A DNA stretch of 64,000 nucleotides from assembly GCF_000775915.1 (NCBI RefSeq), contig NZ_BBLT01000001.1, positions 868,001-932,000 on the forward strand, written 5' to 3'. This document shows, piece by piece, positions 44,814 through 53,133 of the stretch. The DNA is from Sporocytophaga myxococcoides (GTDB lineage: Bacteria > Bacteroidota > Bacteroidia > Cytophagales > Cytophagaceae). Both the position numbers and the translations under genes were made by a program. Below the pieces are notes generated by a model, which was not told the origin of the DNA, ran no database searches, and saw only the letters and a list, made by a program, of their open reading frames with translations. Position 1 is the stretch's first letter. Each line of letters starts with the position of its first letter.

Positions 44814-45647
44814 ATGGAAATACAGAATCCACCTTTAAGCGGCACTTATGATTGGCTTCTTTATGACAGGTTGGTTTATACCAGACTGTCGCTTGAGACC
44901 AGTCCTCCCTGGCCAGATGCAATCATTCGGCAAAATACCTTTTGTAATGCCTGTCTGAACATTACAAGAGCAAGGAGAGCCAGCGAGTTTACATCTGTGC
45001 GGCAAAGGAATGCCTATTATGATTTTATGTCATATGTGTTTGAATATTCTTCTATACCAGACAGACGAGCAAGGGGGATTAAGTTTTTCCACGCTACCAC
45101 TGCGGTCACAACCTGGGCTGCTCTTGGAGCAATAGAAGGGGTTGCACGATCTGTTGTTTTAAGCCCGGCAACAATAAATGTGCTTTCGGAAGTAAACCGT
45201 CTTCTGTTAGAAGAAAATATGTATGTGATCTATTGTCTTCTCTTTACTACAGACAATAACTTTCCTTTTGCTTTTGTAAATAATTCACCATGTGTGATAC
45301 ATCCAAGAGAGATCAGTTGCTTTGATTTTGATCTTCAGATGGTTCGCTTTGAGCAATCAATTGTCGAAAACTACATTACTTCACATAGAGATCAGTTTAC
45401 AGACACTGTGAGGAATGAAATCAATGGTACATTAAATCCTTCCGGAGCTTTAATGTCCACGGTATCTTTTATTACCGGAGGAATTTCAAGGCAAGCTATG
45501 AATATGGCTAAAAGTGGACTTGGCGTTTCTGAACTTAGCTTTATGAATTATAGACACAGAACAGCAATAGGATTTGCCTCTGTCCATATTTTTCATCGCA
45601 GGATATCAGATTATACCAATTATTTAAGGTCAATCGGTTACATTTAA
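44814..45647 (+). CDS. Unrecognised protein, partner of the 964-aa gene
   Basis: 277 aa with no signal peptide. Features: a Cys-pair FCNACLNITRARR near residue 47, hydrophobic patches at 102-118 and 130-160 (GAIEGVARSVVL, VIYCLLFTTDNNFPFAFV), and a C-terminal Gly/Ser stretch (STVSFITGGISRQ) with HRTAIGFASVHIFHRRI. It follows its neighbour by 10 bp and is followed by a terminator, so the two form one operon. No known family. Confidence 0.6.
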   Translation: MEIQNPPLSGTYDWLLYDRLVYTRLSLETSPPWPDAIIRQNTFCNACLNITRARRASEFTSVRQRNAYYDFMSYVFEYSSIPDRRARGIKFFHATTAVTTWAALGAIEGVARSVVLSPATINVLSEVNRLLLEENMYVIYCLLFTTDNNFPFAFVNNSPCVIHPREISCFDFDLQMVRFEQSIVENYITSHRDQFTDTVRNEINGTLNPSGALMSTVSFITGGISRQAMNMAKSGLGVSELSFMNYRHRTAIGFASVHIFHRRISDYTNYLRSIGYI

Positions 45648-45665
45648 TATTCAAATACTCAAGTT

Positions 45666-45702
45666 AAAAAAGGAATTGGACTGTGTTTCAATTCCTTTTT
45701 TA
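45666..45702 (+). terminator. Terminator after the 277-aa gene
   Basis: Stem AAAAAGGAATTG / CAATTCCTTTTTT with a 10-nt loop. It overlaps the open frame upstream of the next gene, arguing for the later start at 45745. Confidence 0.85.
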
Positions 45703-45744
45703 TCAATTAAAAGAAGCTTTAATAACCCACAGTGGGGACTGCAA

Positions 45745-46500
45745 ATGATATCAAATATTAAAGATTTAACATTTAAGAAAAATAATTTAAAAGTAAAATT
45801 TCATTTTGATCGTCTTCATTGTCATGATGAAGCAGGAGGATGGGGGAATGCTGAACCCTATATGTGGACAGTGTTTTTTAAGATAGATGGCACGACCTGC
45901 CGTTTAAATGATTCATTGATGTTAGAAGGTACAGCTACCATTTTTACATCTCCTGGTAATTATGGCCACTTAGCTGATTCGGATGTAGATGCCGGTGATA
46001 CGATGCCTATTCCATCAACCATTGGACTAAAGGAAATGACATTAATTCCGATACCCGTTCCGGATACCGTCAAGAAAACTGGTATTGGTGATATACCTGC
46101 TTTTGCGGGTTGTATTGTGGTATTAATGGAAGGTGATCGGACGAAAGCTGGATTTCAAGCATTTGATGCAAACATTCAGAAGGCATTAAATAGCCTTATT
46201 CCAACTCTGGGATTTGCCAAGAAGGATATTTCTGAAGAGGATATAAGGAGCCTGACAGGAAAGATTCAAGTTAAGATTGAAGATGCCATTAAGAATCAAC
46301 AACACCTCTTGGAGAACTTCCAAAGCTGGATCAATGCTGATAACACCATCGGTACAGCAGCGTTTAATTTTTCGGGTGACCAGCTGTTAGCACACAAGCT
46401 TACTTCGTTGAATGAAAGATGGATAAATGATAACGGCGACTGGGAATTATTCGGTTCCGTAAATGCAATAGAGCAGCCCAGCTGTTCTGAAAGAGTCTGA
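45745..46500 (+). CDS. Unrecognised soluble protein, possible beta-sandwich
   Basis: 251 aa from ATG 45745 (MISNIKDLTFKKNNLKVKF); upstream in-frame codons cover a terminator. No signal peptide. N-terminal half has a C2-like pattern (HFDRLHCHDEAGGWGNAEPYMWTVFFKIDG, given in part: HCHDEAGGWGNAEPYMW) with acidic and Gly loops; the second half is helical with a QHLLENFQSWINAD segment. Resembles loosely the C2-like part of the 1218-aa protein. Followed by a strong terminator. Function unknown. Confidence 0.55.
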   Translation: MISNIKDLTFKKNNLKVKFHFDRLHCHDEAGGWGNAEPYMWTVFFKIDGTTCRLNDSLMLEGTATIFTSPGNYGHLADSDVDAGDTMPIPSTIGLKEMTLIPIPVPDTVKKTGIGDIPAFAGCIVVLMEGDRTKAGFQAFDANIQKALNSLIPTLGFAKKDISEEDIRSLTGKIQVKIEDAIKNQQHLLENFQSWINADNTIGTAAFNFSGDQLLAHKLTSLNERWINDNGDWELFGSVNAIEQPSCSERV

Positions 46501-46522
46501 TCATTAGATCAGACTCTTTTTT
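46490..46522 (+). terminator. Terminator after the 251-aa gene
   Basis: Stem AGAGTCTGATC / GATCAGACTCT with ATTA loop then a T tract. The first arm overlaps the last codons. Confidence 0.92.
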
Positions 46523-46589
46523 GTAATCTATATGTCCTCTGAAACTTAAATATTTTAAAAAAAATTTCCTGGGGCCTCTTTAAAGTTTC

Positions 46590-46676
46590 GGTTTTCTTCG
46601 ATTTATATCCTTTACCTTTTAGTAGGTTATTTTTTATATCCTGTTCATAACCTATAGCAATTGTTTTTCTCCTTTT
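46590..46676 (-). pseudogene. Coding relic B, homologous to relic A
   Basis: Open minus-strand stretch after a TAA: KTIAIGYEQDIKNN, then GKGYKSKKTETLK. Aligns with relic A, with two residues missing. It likewise lies just 3' of a terminator. Confidence 0.45.
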
Positions 46677-46915
46677 TTATATGGAATTAAAAATTGACCT
46701 GATAGCCTTAAATTGAAAATTTCATAATAGGGAATTTAACTCTATAAAACTGAATTTTTCCGAGGGTAGGTATAAAAATATAATAATCACGACGAAAAGC
46801 TTCTTTCATTATACCCGATGTGGTATAAGCTTTTCCAACCTTAAACAAAGTTCTGCCAATCATGTTGCAATGGAATAATTATAGATAAATTAATCAATAG
46901 ATTGTTCCCTTGTCC

Positions 46916-47692
46916 ATGAAAGTCAAACTTGTATTTTTAATATTATCCTTCTGCCTGATCGAAGCAAAGGCACAGGGCATCATTAAAGACTATAATAATA
47001 TAGGCTGGTATGGTTATTTCGGTGATCATAAATTGAGCAGGAAATTTGGATTGCATACGGAATATCAATGGAGAAGAACACATTTTATCACAGCATGGCA
47101 ACAATCTCTGGCCAGGGCAAGTGTTAACTATAAGATAACCGAAGACCTTTCTTTCGCCCTGGGATATACCTTTGTAGAGACTTATCCATACGGTGATTAT
47201 CCGAGCACTAAAGAACCTTATCCAGAAAACAGGATCTATCAAGATCTGAAATTTAAAATTCCATTTTGGAAATTTGAATTTGAAAATCGATTAAGATTAG
47301 AGCAGCGGTTTATTGCAAAGCTTACAGATAGTACTGGTCATAAAATTACCGGGTGGGATTATAGGAATAGAATCAGATATCAGTTAAAAGTTGAATTTGC
47401 AGTTAAGGGAAATACCATAGATGCCAAAGAGCCATACCTGACAGCTTATGATGAAATTTTTATCCGGTTTGGCGGTAATACAGGTAAAAACTGCTTTGAT
47501 CAGAACAGGTTATTTATTGGTCTCGGTTACAAATTCACGAAAGATTTCAAATTTGAAGGAGGTTATTTCTTTCAACTATCAAAGCATCAAAATAAAGAAA
47601 AGAACACGGGAAAATACGTTTATGAATACAATAAAGGATTTATTGTTTCTTTGTATTATGATATAGATTTCAGGAAAAGGGAAGGGGAATAG
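46916..47692 (+). CDS. DUF2490-like outer-membrane protein
   Basis: 258 aa from ATG 46916 (MKVKLVFLILSFCLIEAKAQ, signal peptide). Amphipathic beta strands through to the end, opening NNIGWYGYFGDHKLSRKFGLHTEYQWRR and including ARASVNYKITEDLSFALGY and NRIRYQLKVEFAVKG (each quoted in part). Matches the DUF2490 pattern of a 10-12-stranded barrel. Ends in a final charged DFRKREGE. Probably outer-membrane pore or receptor accessory. Function unknown. Confidence 0.7.
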   Translation: MKVKLVFLILSFCLIEAKAQGIIKDYNNIGWYGYFGDHKLSRKFGLHTEYQWRRTHFITAWQQSLARASVNYKITEDLSFALGYTFVETYPYGDYPSTKEPYPENRIYQDLKFKIPFWKFEFENRLRLEQRFIAKLTDSTGHKITGWDYRNRIRYQLKVEFAVKGNTIDAKEPYLTAYDEIFIRFGGNTGKNCFDQNRLFIGLGYKFTKDFKFEGGYFFQLSKHQNKEKNTGKYVYEYNKGFIVSLYYDIDFRKREGE

Positions 47693-47700
47693 GCCATCTC

Positions 47701-47724
47701 GCAGAGACACCATGCAGGTGTCTC
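47701..47724 (+). repeat. REP-like palindrome copy, GCAG-headed variant
   Basis: Stem GAGACACC / GGTGTCTC with ATGCA loop. The usual GTAG is GCAG here. It is the only element seen in the 330-bp gap 47693-48024. Confidence 0.75.
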
Positions 47725-48024
47725 ATAAACTATGGTATTTTTACCTGTTGTAAGCGATGAGGAAATTCAGGAGGGGATTAGATTGTGAAGAAAATAAGCC
47801 CTGTATCATGAATATACCCTGTTAGGCGTATACTTTCAGAATCACTATTAACTTTAATAAAACATGACTATATTTCAATGTTGTTTTTGAGGTGTTTAAA
47901 TATTTGAAATACAATGAGAAGAGGGTTTTGTCTGACAGCATTGATACTTTATCATAGTACTAAAAATGACTTTTTTAAAAAAAAATATTTACTTTTCCAT
48001 CAGTATTAATTTTAATCATATTCT

Positions 48025-49221
48025 ATGAAATTCAGATTTTTACTTCTTTTATTTTTCTTTTTCCTTTCAGTTCATTCATATAGCCAGATAAAATTTGAAA
48101 AGGGATATTTTATTGATTCTGAAAACCAAAAAACAGAATGTTTGATTAGGGATTCTGACTGGAGAAACAATCCTTTAAAATTTAAATACAAGCTAGGTGA
48201 AGCCGATGAAGTTAAAGAGGCTGATATCTCTTCTGTAACTGAATTTGGCATTTACGAAAGAGTAAAATATGTTCGTGCCAATGTAAAAATCGATAGGTCA
48301 GGTGAAGAGCTGAGTAATTTAAGTAATAGCAGAAATCCGGAGTTTTCAGAAGAACTACTATTTTTAAAGGTAGTAGACGAAGGCTCTGCAACGCTATATT
48401 ATTACAGAGATCCTAAGATTTTCAGGCTGTTTTACAAAGTGAATGATTCAGCTATTGAGCAATTGGTTTACAAAGAATATTATACTGCAGATGGCTTAGT
48501 TGCTACCAATGCAATGTTTCGTCAGCAACTGTTTATAAATGTTAATTGCAAAAAGAGTGTGTCGGTTGCTTCAATCGAAAATGTTCGCTATACAGAGAAG
48601 GAACTTGCAAAATATTTTCAGAAATATAATGAATGCATAGGAGACTCTATCTTCAAGCTGAGCAAAGAAAAAAGAGATTTGTTTAATTTAAGAATTACCC
48701 CGGGTTTTAGTTATTCCACCTTCAGCTTAAAGGATAATTTTTACAAAATCGACTTCGATAAAAAGCTGGCTTTCAGAGTAGGTTTACAGACAGAGTTTGT
48801 GTTGCCATTTTACAGGAAGTGGAGTGTGATTTTTGAACCCACCTATCAGAATTTCAATTCCAAAGGAAAAAACAGTTCTAATGACATAGGGAAAATTAAA
48901 TATTCATTTATAGAGTTTCCTGTTGGTATTCGTCATTACTTCTTTTTAAATGAAAACCTAAAGCTTTTTGTAAACGGGTTGTTTATAATAAATATGAATT
49001 TGAAATTTAATTCGTCTCTGGTAACAGGAAATGAAGCTATGGGTTACTATAGCATTAAGACCCTTGAAGCTAAAGATAGTTTTGGTTTGGGGGCTGGAAT
49101 TGAGAACAAAAGGATCAGCGCTGAAATCAGGTACTATCCCCATAGAAGTCTTACAAGTTCGAAAACATACACAACAAATTTTTCAAGGCTATCGCTAATA
49201 ATTGGGTTTAAAGTATTTTAA
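48025..49221 (+). CDS. Outer-membrane beta-barrel protein (PorT-like)
   Basis: 398 aa, signal peptide (MKFRFLLLLFFFFLSVHSYS). N-terminal soluble domain (21-200: FEKGYFIDSENQKTECLIRDSDWRNN, in part, a pattern frequent in Bacteroidota OM proteins) then an eight-stranded barrel of the PF13568 type (LRITPGFSYSTF, FRVGLQTEFVLPFYRKWSV, FPVGIRHYFFLNE, closing on SRLSLIIGFKVF). Often annotated only as OM beta-barrel. Monocistronic. Confidence 0.8.
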   Translation: MKFRFLLLLFFFFLSVHSYSQIKFEKGYFIDSENQKTECLIRDSDWRNNPLKFKYKLGEADEVKEADISSVTEFGIYERVKYVRANVKIDRSGEELSNLSNSRNPEFSEELLFLKVVDEGSATLYYYRDPKIFRLFYKVNDSAIEQLVYKEYYTADGLVATNAMFRQQLFINVNCKKSVSVASIENVRYTEKELAKYFQKYNECIGDSIFKLSKEKRDLFNLRITPGFSYSTFSLKDNFYKIDFDKKLAFRVGLQTEFVLPFYRKWSVIFEPTYQNFNSKGKNSSNDIGKIKYSFIEFPVGIRHYFFLNENLKLFVNGLFIINMNLKFNSSLVTGNEAMGYYSIKTLEAKDSFGLGAGIENKRISAEIRYYPHRSLTSSKTYTTNFSRLSLIIGFKVF

Positions 49222-49240
49222 AGAAAAGAATAAATGACCT

Positions 49241-49281
49241 CACCTTAAAGTCCTTCTCCTGAAGGAGAGGGATTTAGGGTG
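49241..49281. repeat. Imperfect palindromic dispersed repeat (family 2)
   Basis: CACCTTAAAGTCCTTCTCC pairs with GGAGAGGGATTTAGGGTG over a TGAA loop, 16 or more pairs with wobbles. Resembles dispersed hairpins seen in many Bacteroidota genomes. Confidence 0.6.
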
Positions 49282-49377
49282 TATGTTATTAGTTATATCA
49301 CTTTTAAATTTTTAACCCGCATAAAATAGGAGGAACAATACCTCTCTGACTTAATTAAACTACAAACCTCTATTTAG

Positions 49378-49405
49378 TTCATTCTTAGCCCAGCGAAGGA
49401 TCTGA
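49378..49405. repeat. Dispersed repeat family 3, single copy
   Basis: TTCATTCTTAGCCCAGCGAAGG matches the 29-nt element at 50699 and 50797, which begins GTCAT..CTGAGCCCTGCGAAG. Confidence 0.6.
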
Positions 49406-49584
49406 TAGCTACAATATAAATTTACCATTTCAAGAGGAGTCTGCCAGATAGTTCAATTTTCATTCTTTGTAAAGCCCAAATGTTTTGCAAGCTCAAGGAT
49501 GACAGGGAAGGTATTAGCAGTAAAGTAAAGCATTGCAACAGATCAATTCACTTTAATGTTAATGTTAATATAAAAACAAAAGTT

Positions 49585-50619
49585 ATGAAGTATCAGAATG
49601 AAAAAGAGGAGTTAGATTCACTTTATGCTTTAGCTAAAGAGGAACAAAGGAACAGTGACAAAAAGTTTCTGGTGTGGGCAGGGGGAGACTCACCGAACCA
49701 ACAAGATCAATTGTACCATCAGTTCAAAAATAGATTTCCGGAAATTGATATTGAGATTATAGTCGACTTATCTAAATACCATGATATAAAAATCTATGAA
49801 CAATTGAATGATGGCTATTTAGAGCCAGATGTAACAATGCTTCAGACATTGAACGATTTTGAAAACTGGAAAAAAATGGAAGTTTTAGAGCCGTTCAAAC
49901 CTGAAGGATTCAAGCACATTAGAGAGGGCTATTCTGATCCTGACGGACATTTTATTGCCGCATTTATATTTGCATTTTTACCTCAATATGCGAAAGAAGG
50001 TGTGGGTTTTGTTCCCGGCAACTATAAAGACTTTCTGAATCCGGTCTTTAAAGACAAGTTGGTGATGACTCCTCCTCACGATGATGATGCAGTGCTTTAT
50101 GTTTTTGATAAGATCATCCAGAAATACGGAGTAAAATTTCTGTATGAATTAAAAAAGCAAAATCCTGTTTTTGTGCGAGGCACTGCAGCTCCGGCAGCGC
50201 TGGTAGGGCAAGAGGGATTTTTAGGAAATATAGTAGGTTATCCTGCTTATCCTGATCAACCTTCGCTATCGTTTATTCCTAAAGATGAATTTTTCATATC
50301 CTGGCCTCAAAGAGCAGCAATGTTTAAGCTGACAAAAAACAAAGCATCAGCCAGATTATTTTTAGCTTATGTTGCAAGTTTTGAGTATCAAAATTCAAGA
50401 GGATTTTGGTCAACCCGTACGGATGTAACGGAAATGGGAGGGTTAGAACCTCTGCAGAATTATAAAAATACCGACCCTCTCGGCTTTATTGAATGGATGA
50501 GAGACAGGGAACATATTCATGAGTTGCGCTCATTATTCACCGAAATATTCGGAGAGGTAAAAGGCGAATCACCTTTGAAGGACCAAAGTTTATTGAGAGT
50601 GTATTATAATACTTTGTAA
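49585..50619 (+). CDS. Solute-binding-protein-like (SBP/AfuA-type) protein, cytosolic
   Basis: 344 aa from ATG 49585 (MKYQNEKEELDSLYALAKEE); codons upstream to 49480 add no signal peptide. Fold of ABC-transporter periplasmic binding protein: FLVWAGGDSPNQQDQLYHQF, DIEIIVDLSKYHDIKIYEQL, LEPDVTMLQTLNDFENW, and GGLEPLQNY. Normally exported and paired with permease and ATPase, none of which is here. A cytoplasmic location is implied by the lack of signal peptide, as in fungal relatives. Ligand unknown. Confidence 0.75.
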   Translation: MKYQNEKEELDSLYALAKEEQRNSDKKFLVWAGGDSPNQQDQLYHQFKNRFPEIDIEIIVDLSKYHDIKIYEQLNDGYLEPDVTMLQTLNDFENWKKMEVLEPFKPEGFKHIREGYSDPDGHFIAAFIFAFLPQYAKEGVGFVPGNYKDFLNPVFKDKLVMTPPHDDDAVLYVFDKIIQKYGVKFLYELKKQNPVFVRGTAAPAALVGQEGFLGNIVGYPAYPDQPSLSFIPKDEFFISWPQRAAMFKLTKNKASARLFLAYVASFEYQNSRGFWSTRTDVTEMGGLEPLQNYKNTDPLGFIEWMRDREHIHELRSLFTEIFGEVKGESPLKDQSLLRVYYNTL

Positions 50620-51024
50620 GATAATTTGTGAGACAGCTAAATTATACACTGAACCAGCCTATGGAGACACCATAGTCAACTTAACAGAATCTTTCCTTTG
50701 TCATCTGAGCCCTGCGAAGAAACTGAGCTTTCAAAAATGAATAAAATTAAGCTATCTGGCAGGATAGTAGTTTAAATAACAAATTTTTAGTGATTATCAG
50801 ATTCTTCGCAGGGTTCAGAATGACAATTTCATTGAATTTTGGACGGTTGAATCCTCTTAAATTAGTATGAATATAGATTAGAATTCAATAATATTGTATG
50901 TATCAATGAAAGTTACATGTACCTCGTTTGTATAAATAGGTTAGTGATTATTGTCACTGACGGCATAGCCAACATGGATACAAATAAGTAAATGTGAAAC
51001 ATAACCAATAATAATAAAATCAAT
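50620..51024. other. Intergenic with inverted repeats
   Basis: 405 bp. Contains a half REP-like element (GGAGACACCATAGT, 50663-50676) and the inverted family-3 pair (50699/50797). No gene seen. Confidence 0.5.
50699..50825. repeat. Inverted family-3 repeat pair
   Basis: Arms 50699-50726 and 50797-50825 match in reverse complement at about 26 of 29 positions (core CCCTGCGAAGAA), 70 bp apart, so they can fold into a large hairpin. Confidence 0.75.
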
Positions 51025-51447
51025 ATGCATACAAATCATCAATCAAAATATCAGACAATTATCAAAGCACCAATTGAAAAAGTTTGGAATGCTTTAACAA
51101 ATCCTGAAATCGTAAAGCAATATTTCTTCGGCTCAAATCAGGAAACGGATTGGGCTGTAGGAAGCCCAATTTTATGGACTGGCGAATACGAAGGAACAAC
51201 TTATGTGGACAAAGGTGTGGTATTAGAGTTTTTGCCTAATAAAAAACTTTCATTTAGCTATTTAAGCAGTTGGAGTGGGTTGGAGGATAAACCGGAAAAT
51301 TATCTGTTGGTATCATACGAAGTAAATAAGACTGAAAACGGAACAGAACTTACCATTACACAATCCAACTATGACGAAGAAAAAGCAAAACATTCTGAAG
51401 AAAATTGGGGTGTAGTTATAGACGGGTTGAAGAAACTTGTAGAATAA
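51025..51447 (+). CDS. SRPBCC/AHSA1-type protein
   Basis: 140 aa of the START/AHSA1 fold: TIIKAPIEKVWNALTNPEIVKQYFFGSN, WAVGSPILWTGEYEG, then hydrophobic cavity strands and a C-terminal helix (ENWGVVIDGLKKLVE). Pattern KAPIEKVWNALTNPE is diagnostic of this group. Binds hydrophobic ligands or acts as a co-chaperone; no ligand can be assigned. Possible surrounding mobile repeats. Start MHTNHQSKYQT. Confidence 0.85.
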   Translation: MHTNHQSKYQTIIKAPIEKVWNALTNPEIVKQYFFGSNQETDWAVGSPILWTGEYEGTTYVDKGVVLEFLPNKKLSFSYLSSWSGLEDKPENYLLVSYEVNKTENGTELTITQSNYDEEKAKHSEENWGVVIDGLKKLVE

Positions 51448-51601
51448 AAAAACGAATTTCCTTCTTTGTCCTGTTACCTTTAAACACTATGTTTTGGTTC
51501 CTTTCCTAAAGCTATACAATGACCTGGAAGGTGGAAAAATAACTTTAAGGGAAGGTAAGTGTCTATGATACATTCTGTATACTTACAATAAGATATATAA
51601 A

Positions 51602-51609
51602 TAAATTTG
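51602..51609 (+). promoter_or_regulatory. Putative -7 box before the 171-aa gene
   Basis: TAAATTTG matches TAnnTTTG, 14 bp ahead of the TTG at 51623. It overlaps the region that would encode the missing part of a signal peptide. Confidence 0.35.
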
Positions 51610-51622
51610 CTTTTTTCTCTTT

Positions 51623-52138
51623 TTGTTGATTTCTCAATTTGGGAAAGCACAGCCTAAAGTCAGAGCCTGTAACATCAACCTGGCTTTAGAGATAGACACA
51701 AGTATACAAATTGCAAACTGGGCCTTATCAGATTATGGTATTGTAGGTATAGAAACAGCTGAGCAGGCCTGGCTTGCCCTTGTTAAGAGGGCAAATTCTT
51801 CAAAACATATTTCTCGTATCCCAATATGGGATAAAAATTTGATTTCAGTGAGTAAAGATTCTGTTTATGCAGATTTACTTTTGACCCTTGTTAAAAACAA
51901 GGATACCATGTCGATCAAAATGCAAAACCTTTTGCTCGACCAGAGAAGTTGCAGCCTTTACTATGCTAAACATTATATGCCTTTCATTAAAGGTAATTTT
52001 ATTGTCAAAATTAATAGGACGTCTGACTTCTGTTCATATAACGGAGTATATAGAAAAGCAGAATTAATGTTCCCTGGTTATGGCCCGAATATCTGGGATA
52101 TAACGCCTGTGGACTGGAGTGCTCATAAAGTTGATTAG
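51623..52138 (+). CDS. Hypothetical secreted-like protein with damaged 5' end
   Basis: 171 aa from TTG 51623 (read as MLISQFGKAQPK). The reading frame opens at 51605 after a stop; codons ICFFLFLLISQFGKAQ look like a signal peptide that lacks any normal start codon, so the gene may be 5'-truncated, or use TTG/ATT. Mature part has a helix ALEIDTSIQIANWALSDYG, a DWSAHKVD end, and Cys-rich pieces (QRSCSLYYAKHYM, TSDFCSYNG). No family recognised. Confidence 0.5.
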   Translation: MLISQFGKAQPKVRACNINLALEIDTSIQIANWALSDYGIVGIETAEQAWLALVKRANSSKHISRIPIWDKNLISVSKDSVYADLLLTLVKNKDTMSIKMQNLLLDQRSCSLYYAKHYMPFIKGNFIVKINRTSDFCSYNGVYRKAELMFPGYGPNIWDITPVDWSAHKVD

Positions 52139-52208
52139 GGATAGATAATTTTACTGCATTATTCTGAAATTAAAGTTTGGCCATAGTCTCTATGGCCTGT
52201 TTTTACAA

Positions 52209-52232
52209 GTAGAGACGCCATGCTGGCGTCTC
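52209..52232 (+). repeat. REP-like hairpin, GTAG-headed
   Basis: GTAG at 52209 then 9-bp stem GAGACGCCA / TGGCGTCTC with TGC loop. Left half of a head-to-head pair. Confidence 0.9.
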
Positions 52233-52365
52233 AGAAACTGTGGTTAAGAGGGGAAAGGAATAATAAGAACCAAATCATAATATGTATAAGGTATATTTAT
52301 TATTTGAGGCTCGTTTTGTTATTCCTTCTGGAAGAGATTGTGAAATGAAGCACATGGTGGAAAGG

Positions 52366-52389
52366 GAGACGCCAGCATGGCGTCTCTAC
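52366..52389 (-). repeat. Inverted REP-like hairpin, partner of 52209
   Basis: Same stem read on the minus strand, ending in CTAC (GTAG on minus). The pair spans 181 bp and carries GC-poor spacer, as in a BIME. Confidence 0.9.
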
Positions 52390-52413
52390 AGGCAATCGAA
52401 AGCAATACATACC

Positions 52414-52740
52414 TTATTGCTCATGAAGACATAAGCTGTTTCCATCCAGATCTTTCAGCCATGCAAACTTACCCCAGGGAGTTTCATCAATCCTGCCGAC
52501 TTCTATGCCTTTGCTTTCAAGTTCTTTGATTTTACTTTTTATATTATCCGTTTCAATAATGATTCCATGAAAACCTGAAAGAGCAATAGTAGTATCACTA
52601 CCCGGAATTCCCATCTGTATCCATTCATTACCATGAGCATCCGGAGCTTCTACAATTATTTCAAAGCCAAGGTTCAGATAAAACGCTTTAGCTTTTTGCC
52701 TGTCTTTAACAGGAACCATAATAATTTCAACTGATTTCAT
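52414..52740 (-). CDS. VOC-superfamily (glyoxalase/bleomycin-resistance-like) protein
   Basis: 108-aa protein with paired beta-alpha-beta-beta-beta modules: VEIIMVPVKDRQKAKAFYLNLGFEIIVEAP (part: VPVKDRQKAKAFYLNLGF), IDETPWGKFAWLKDLDGNSLCLHE. The metal-site pattern at the C-terminus (GKFAWLKDLDGN) fits VOC enzymes, but only one likely ligand Glu is clear. Start MKSVEIIMV. Between two REP-like elements. Substrate unknown. Confidence 0.8.
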   Translation of the reverse strand: MKSVEIIMVPVKDRQKAKAFYLNLGFEIIVEAPDAHGNEWIQMGIPGSDTTIALSGFHGIIIETDNIKSKIKELESKGIEVGRIDETPWGKFAWLKDLDGNSLCLHEQ

Positions 52741-52853
52741 TGTTCTTTTTTTATTCCTTCATAAAAATACGAAGGTTATTCGAGTATGGGAAGGGTAAAT
52801 AACGTCAAATTCCGCCTCTGTAAGTGACGGATTTTACTTTTTGTTGGGTCCTC

Positions 52854-52975
52854 GTAGAGACGCCATGCTGGCGTCTCAGAAACTGTGATAAAGAGCAATA
52901 TGTAAATCCATCCGATCATCATGCTAATTGAGATCTTTAGTTTATTTGAAATGATTCTGATGAAAGGATAACATT
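52854..52975 (+). repeat. Single REP-like unit, related to the tandem array
   Basis: GTAG hairpin at 52854-52877 followed by AGAAACTGTGATAAAGAGCAA and a tail AAAGGATAACATTG, matching units of the 55771 array. It is the only single full copy. Confidence 0.8.
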
Positions 52976-53133
52976 GCCATGGAGGAAAAGGCTAATAGAG
53001 TATACCTGGGTAATAATGCATAGTCATATTCATAAAGCCACATTATGAAAAAAATGAACTTTTAATTTACCTTTTTAAGCAGCTGATTGTAGTTGTAAAA
53101 TTCCATTTAAACCGGAAATAAGATTTGATTGAT

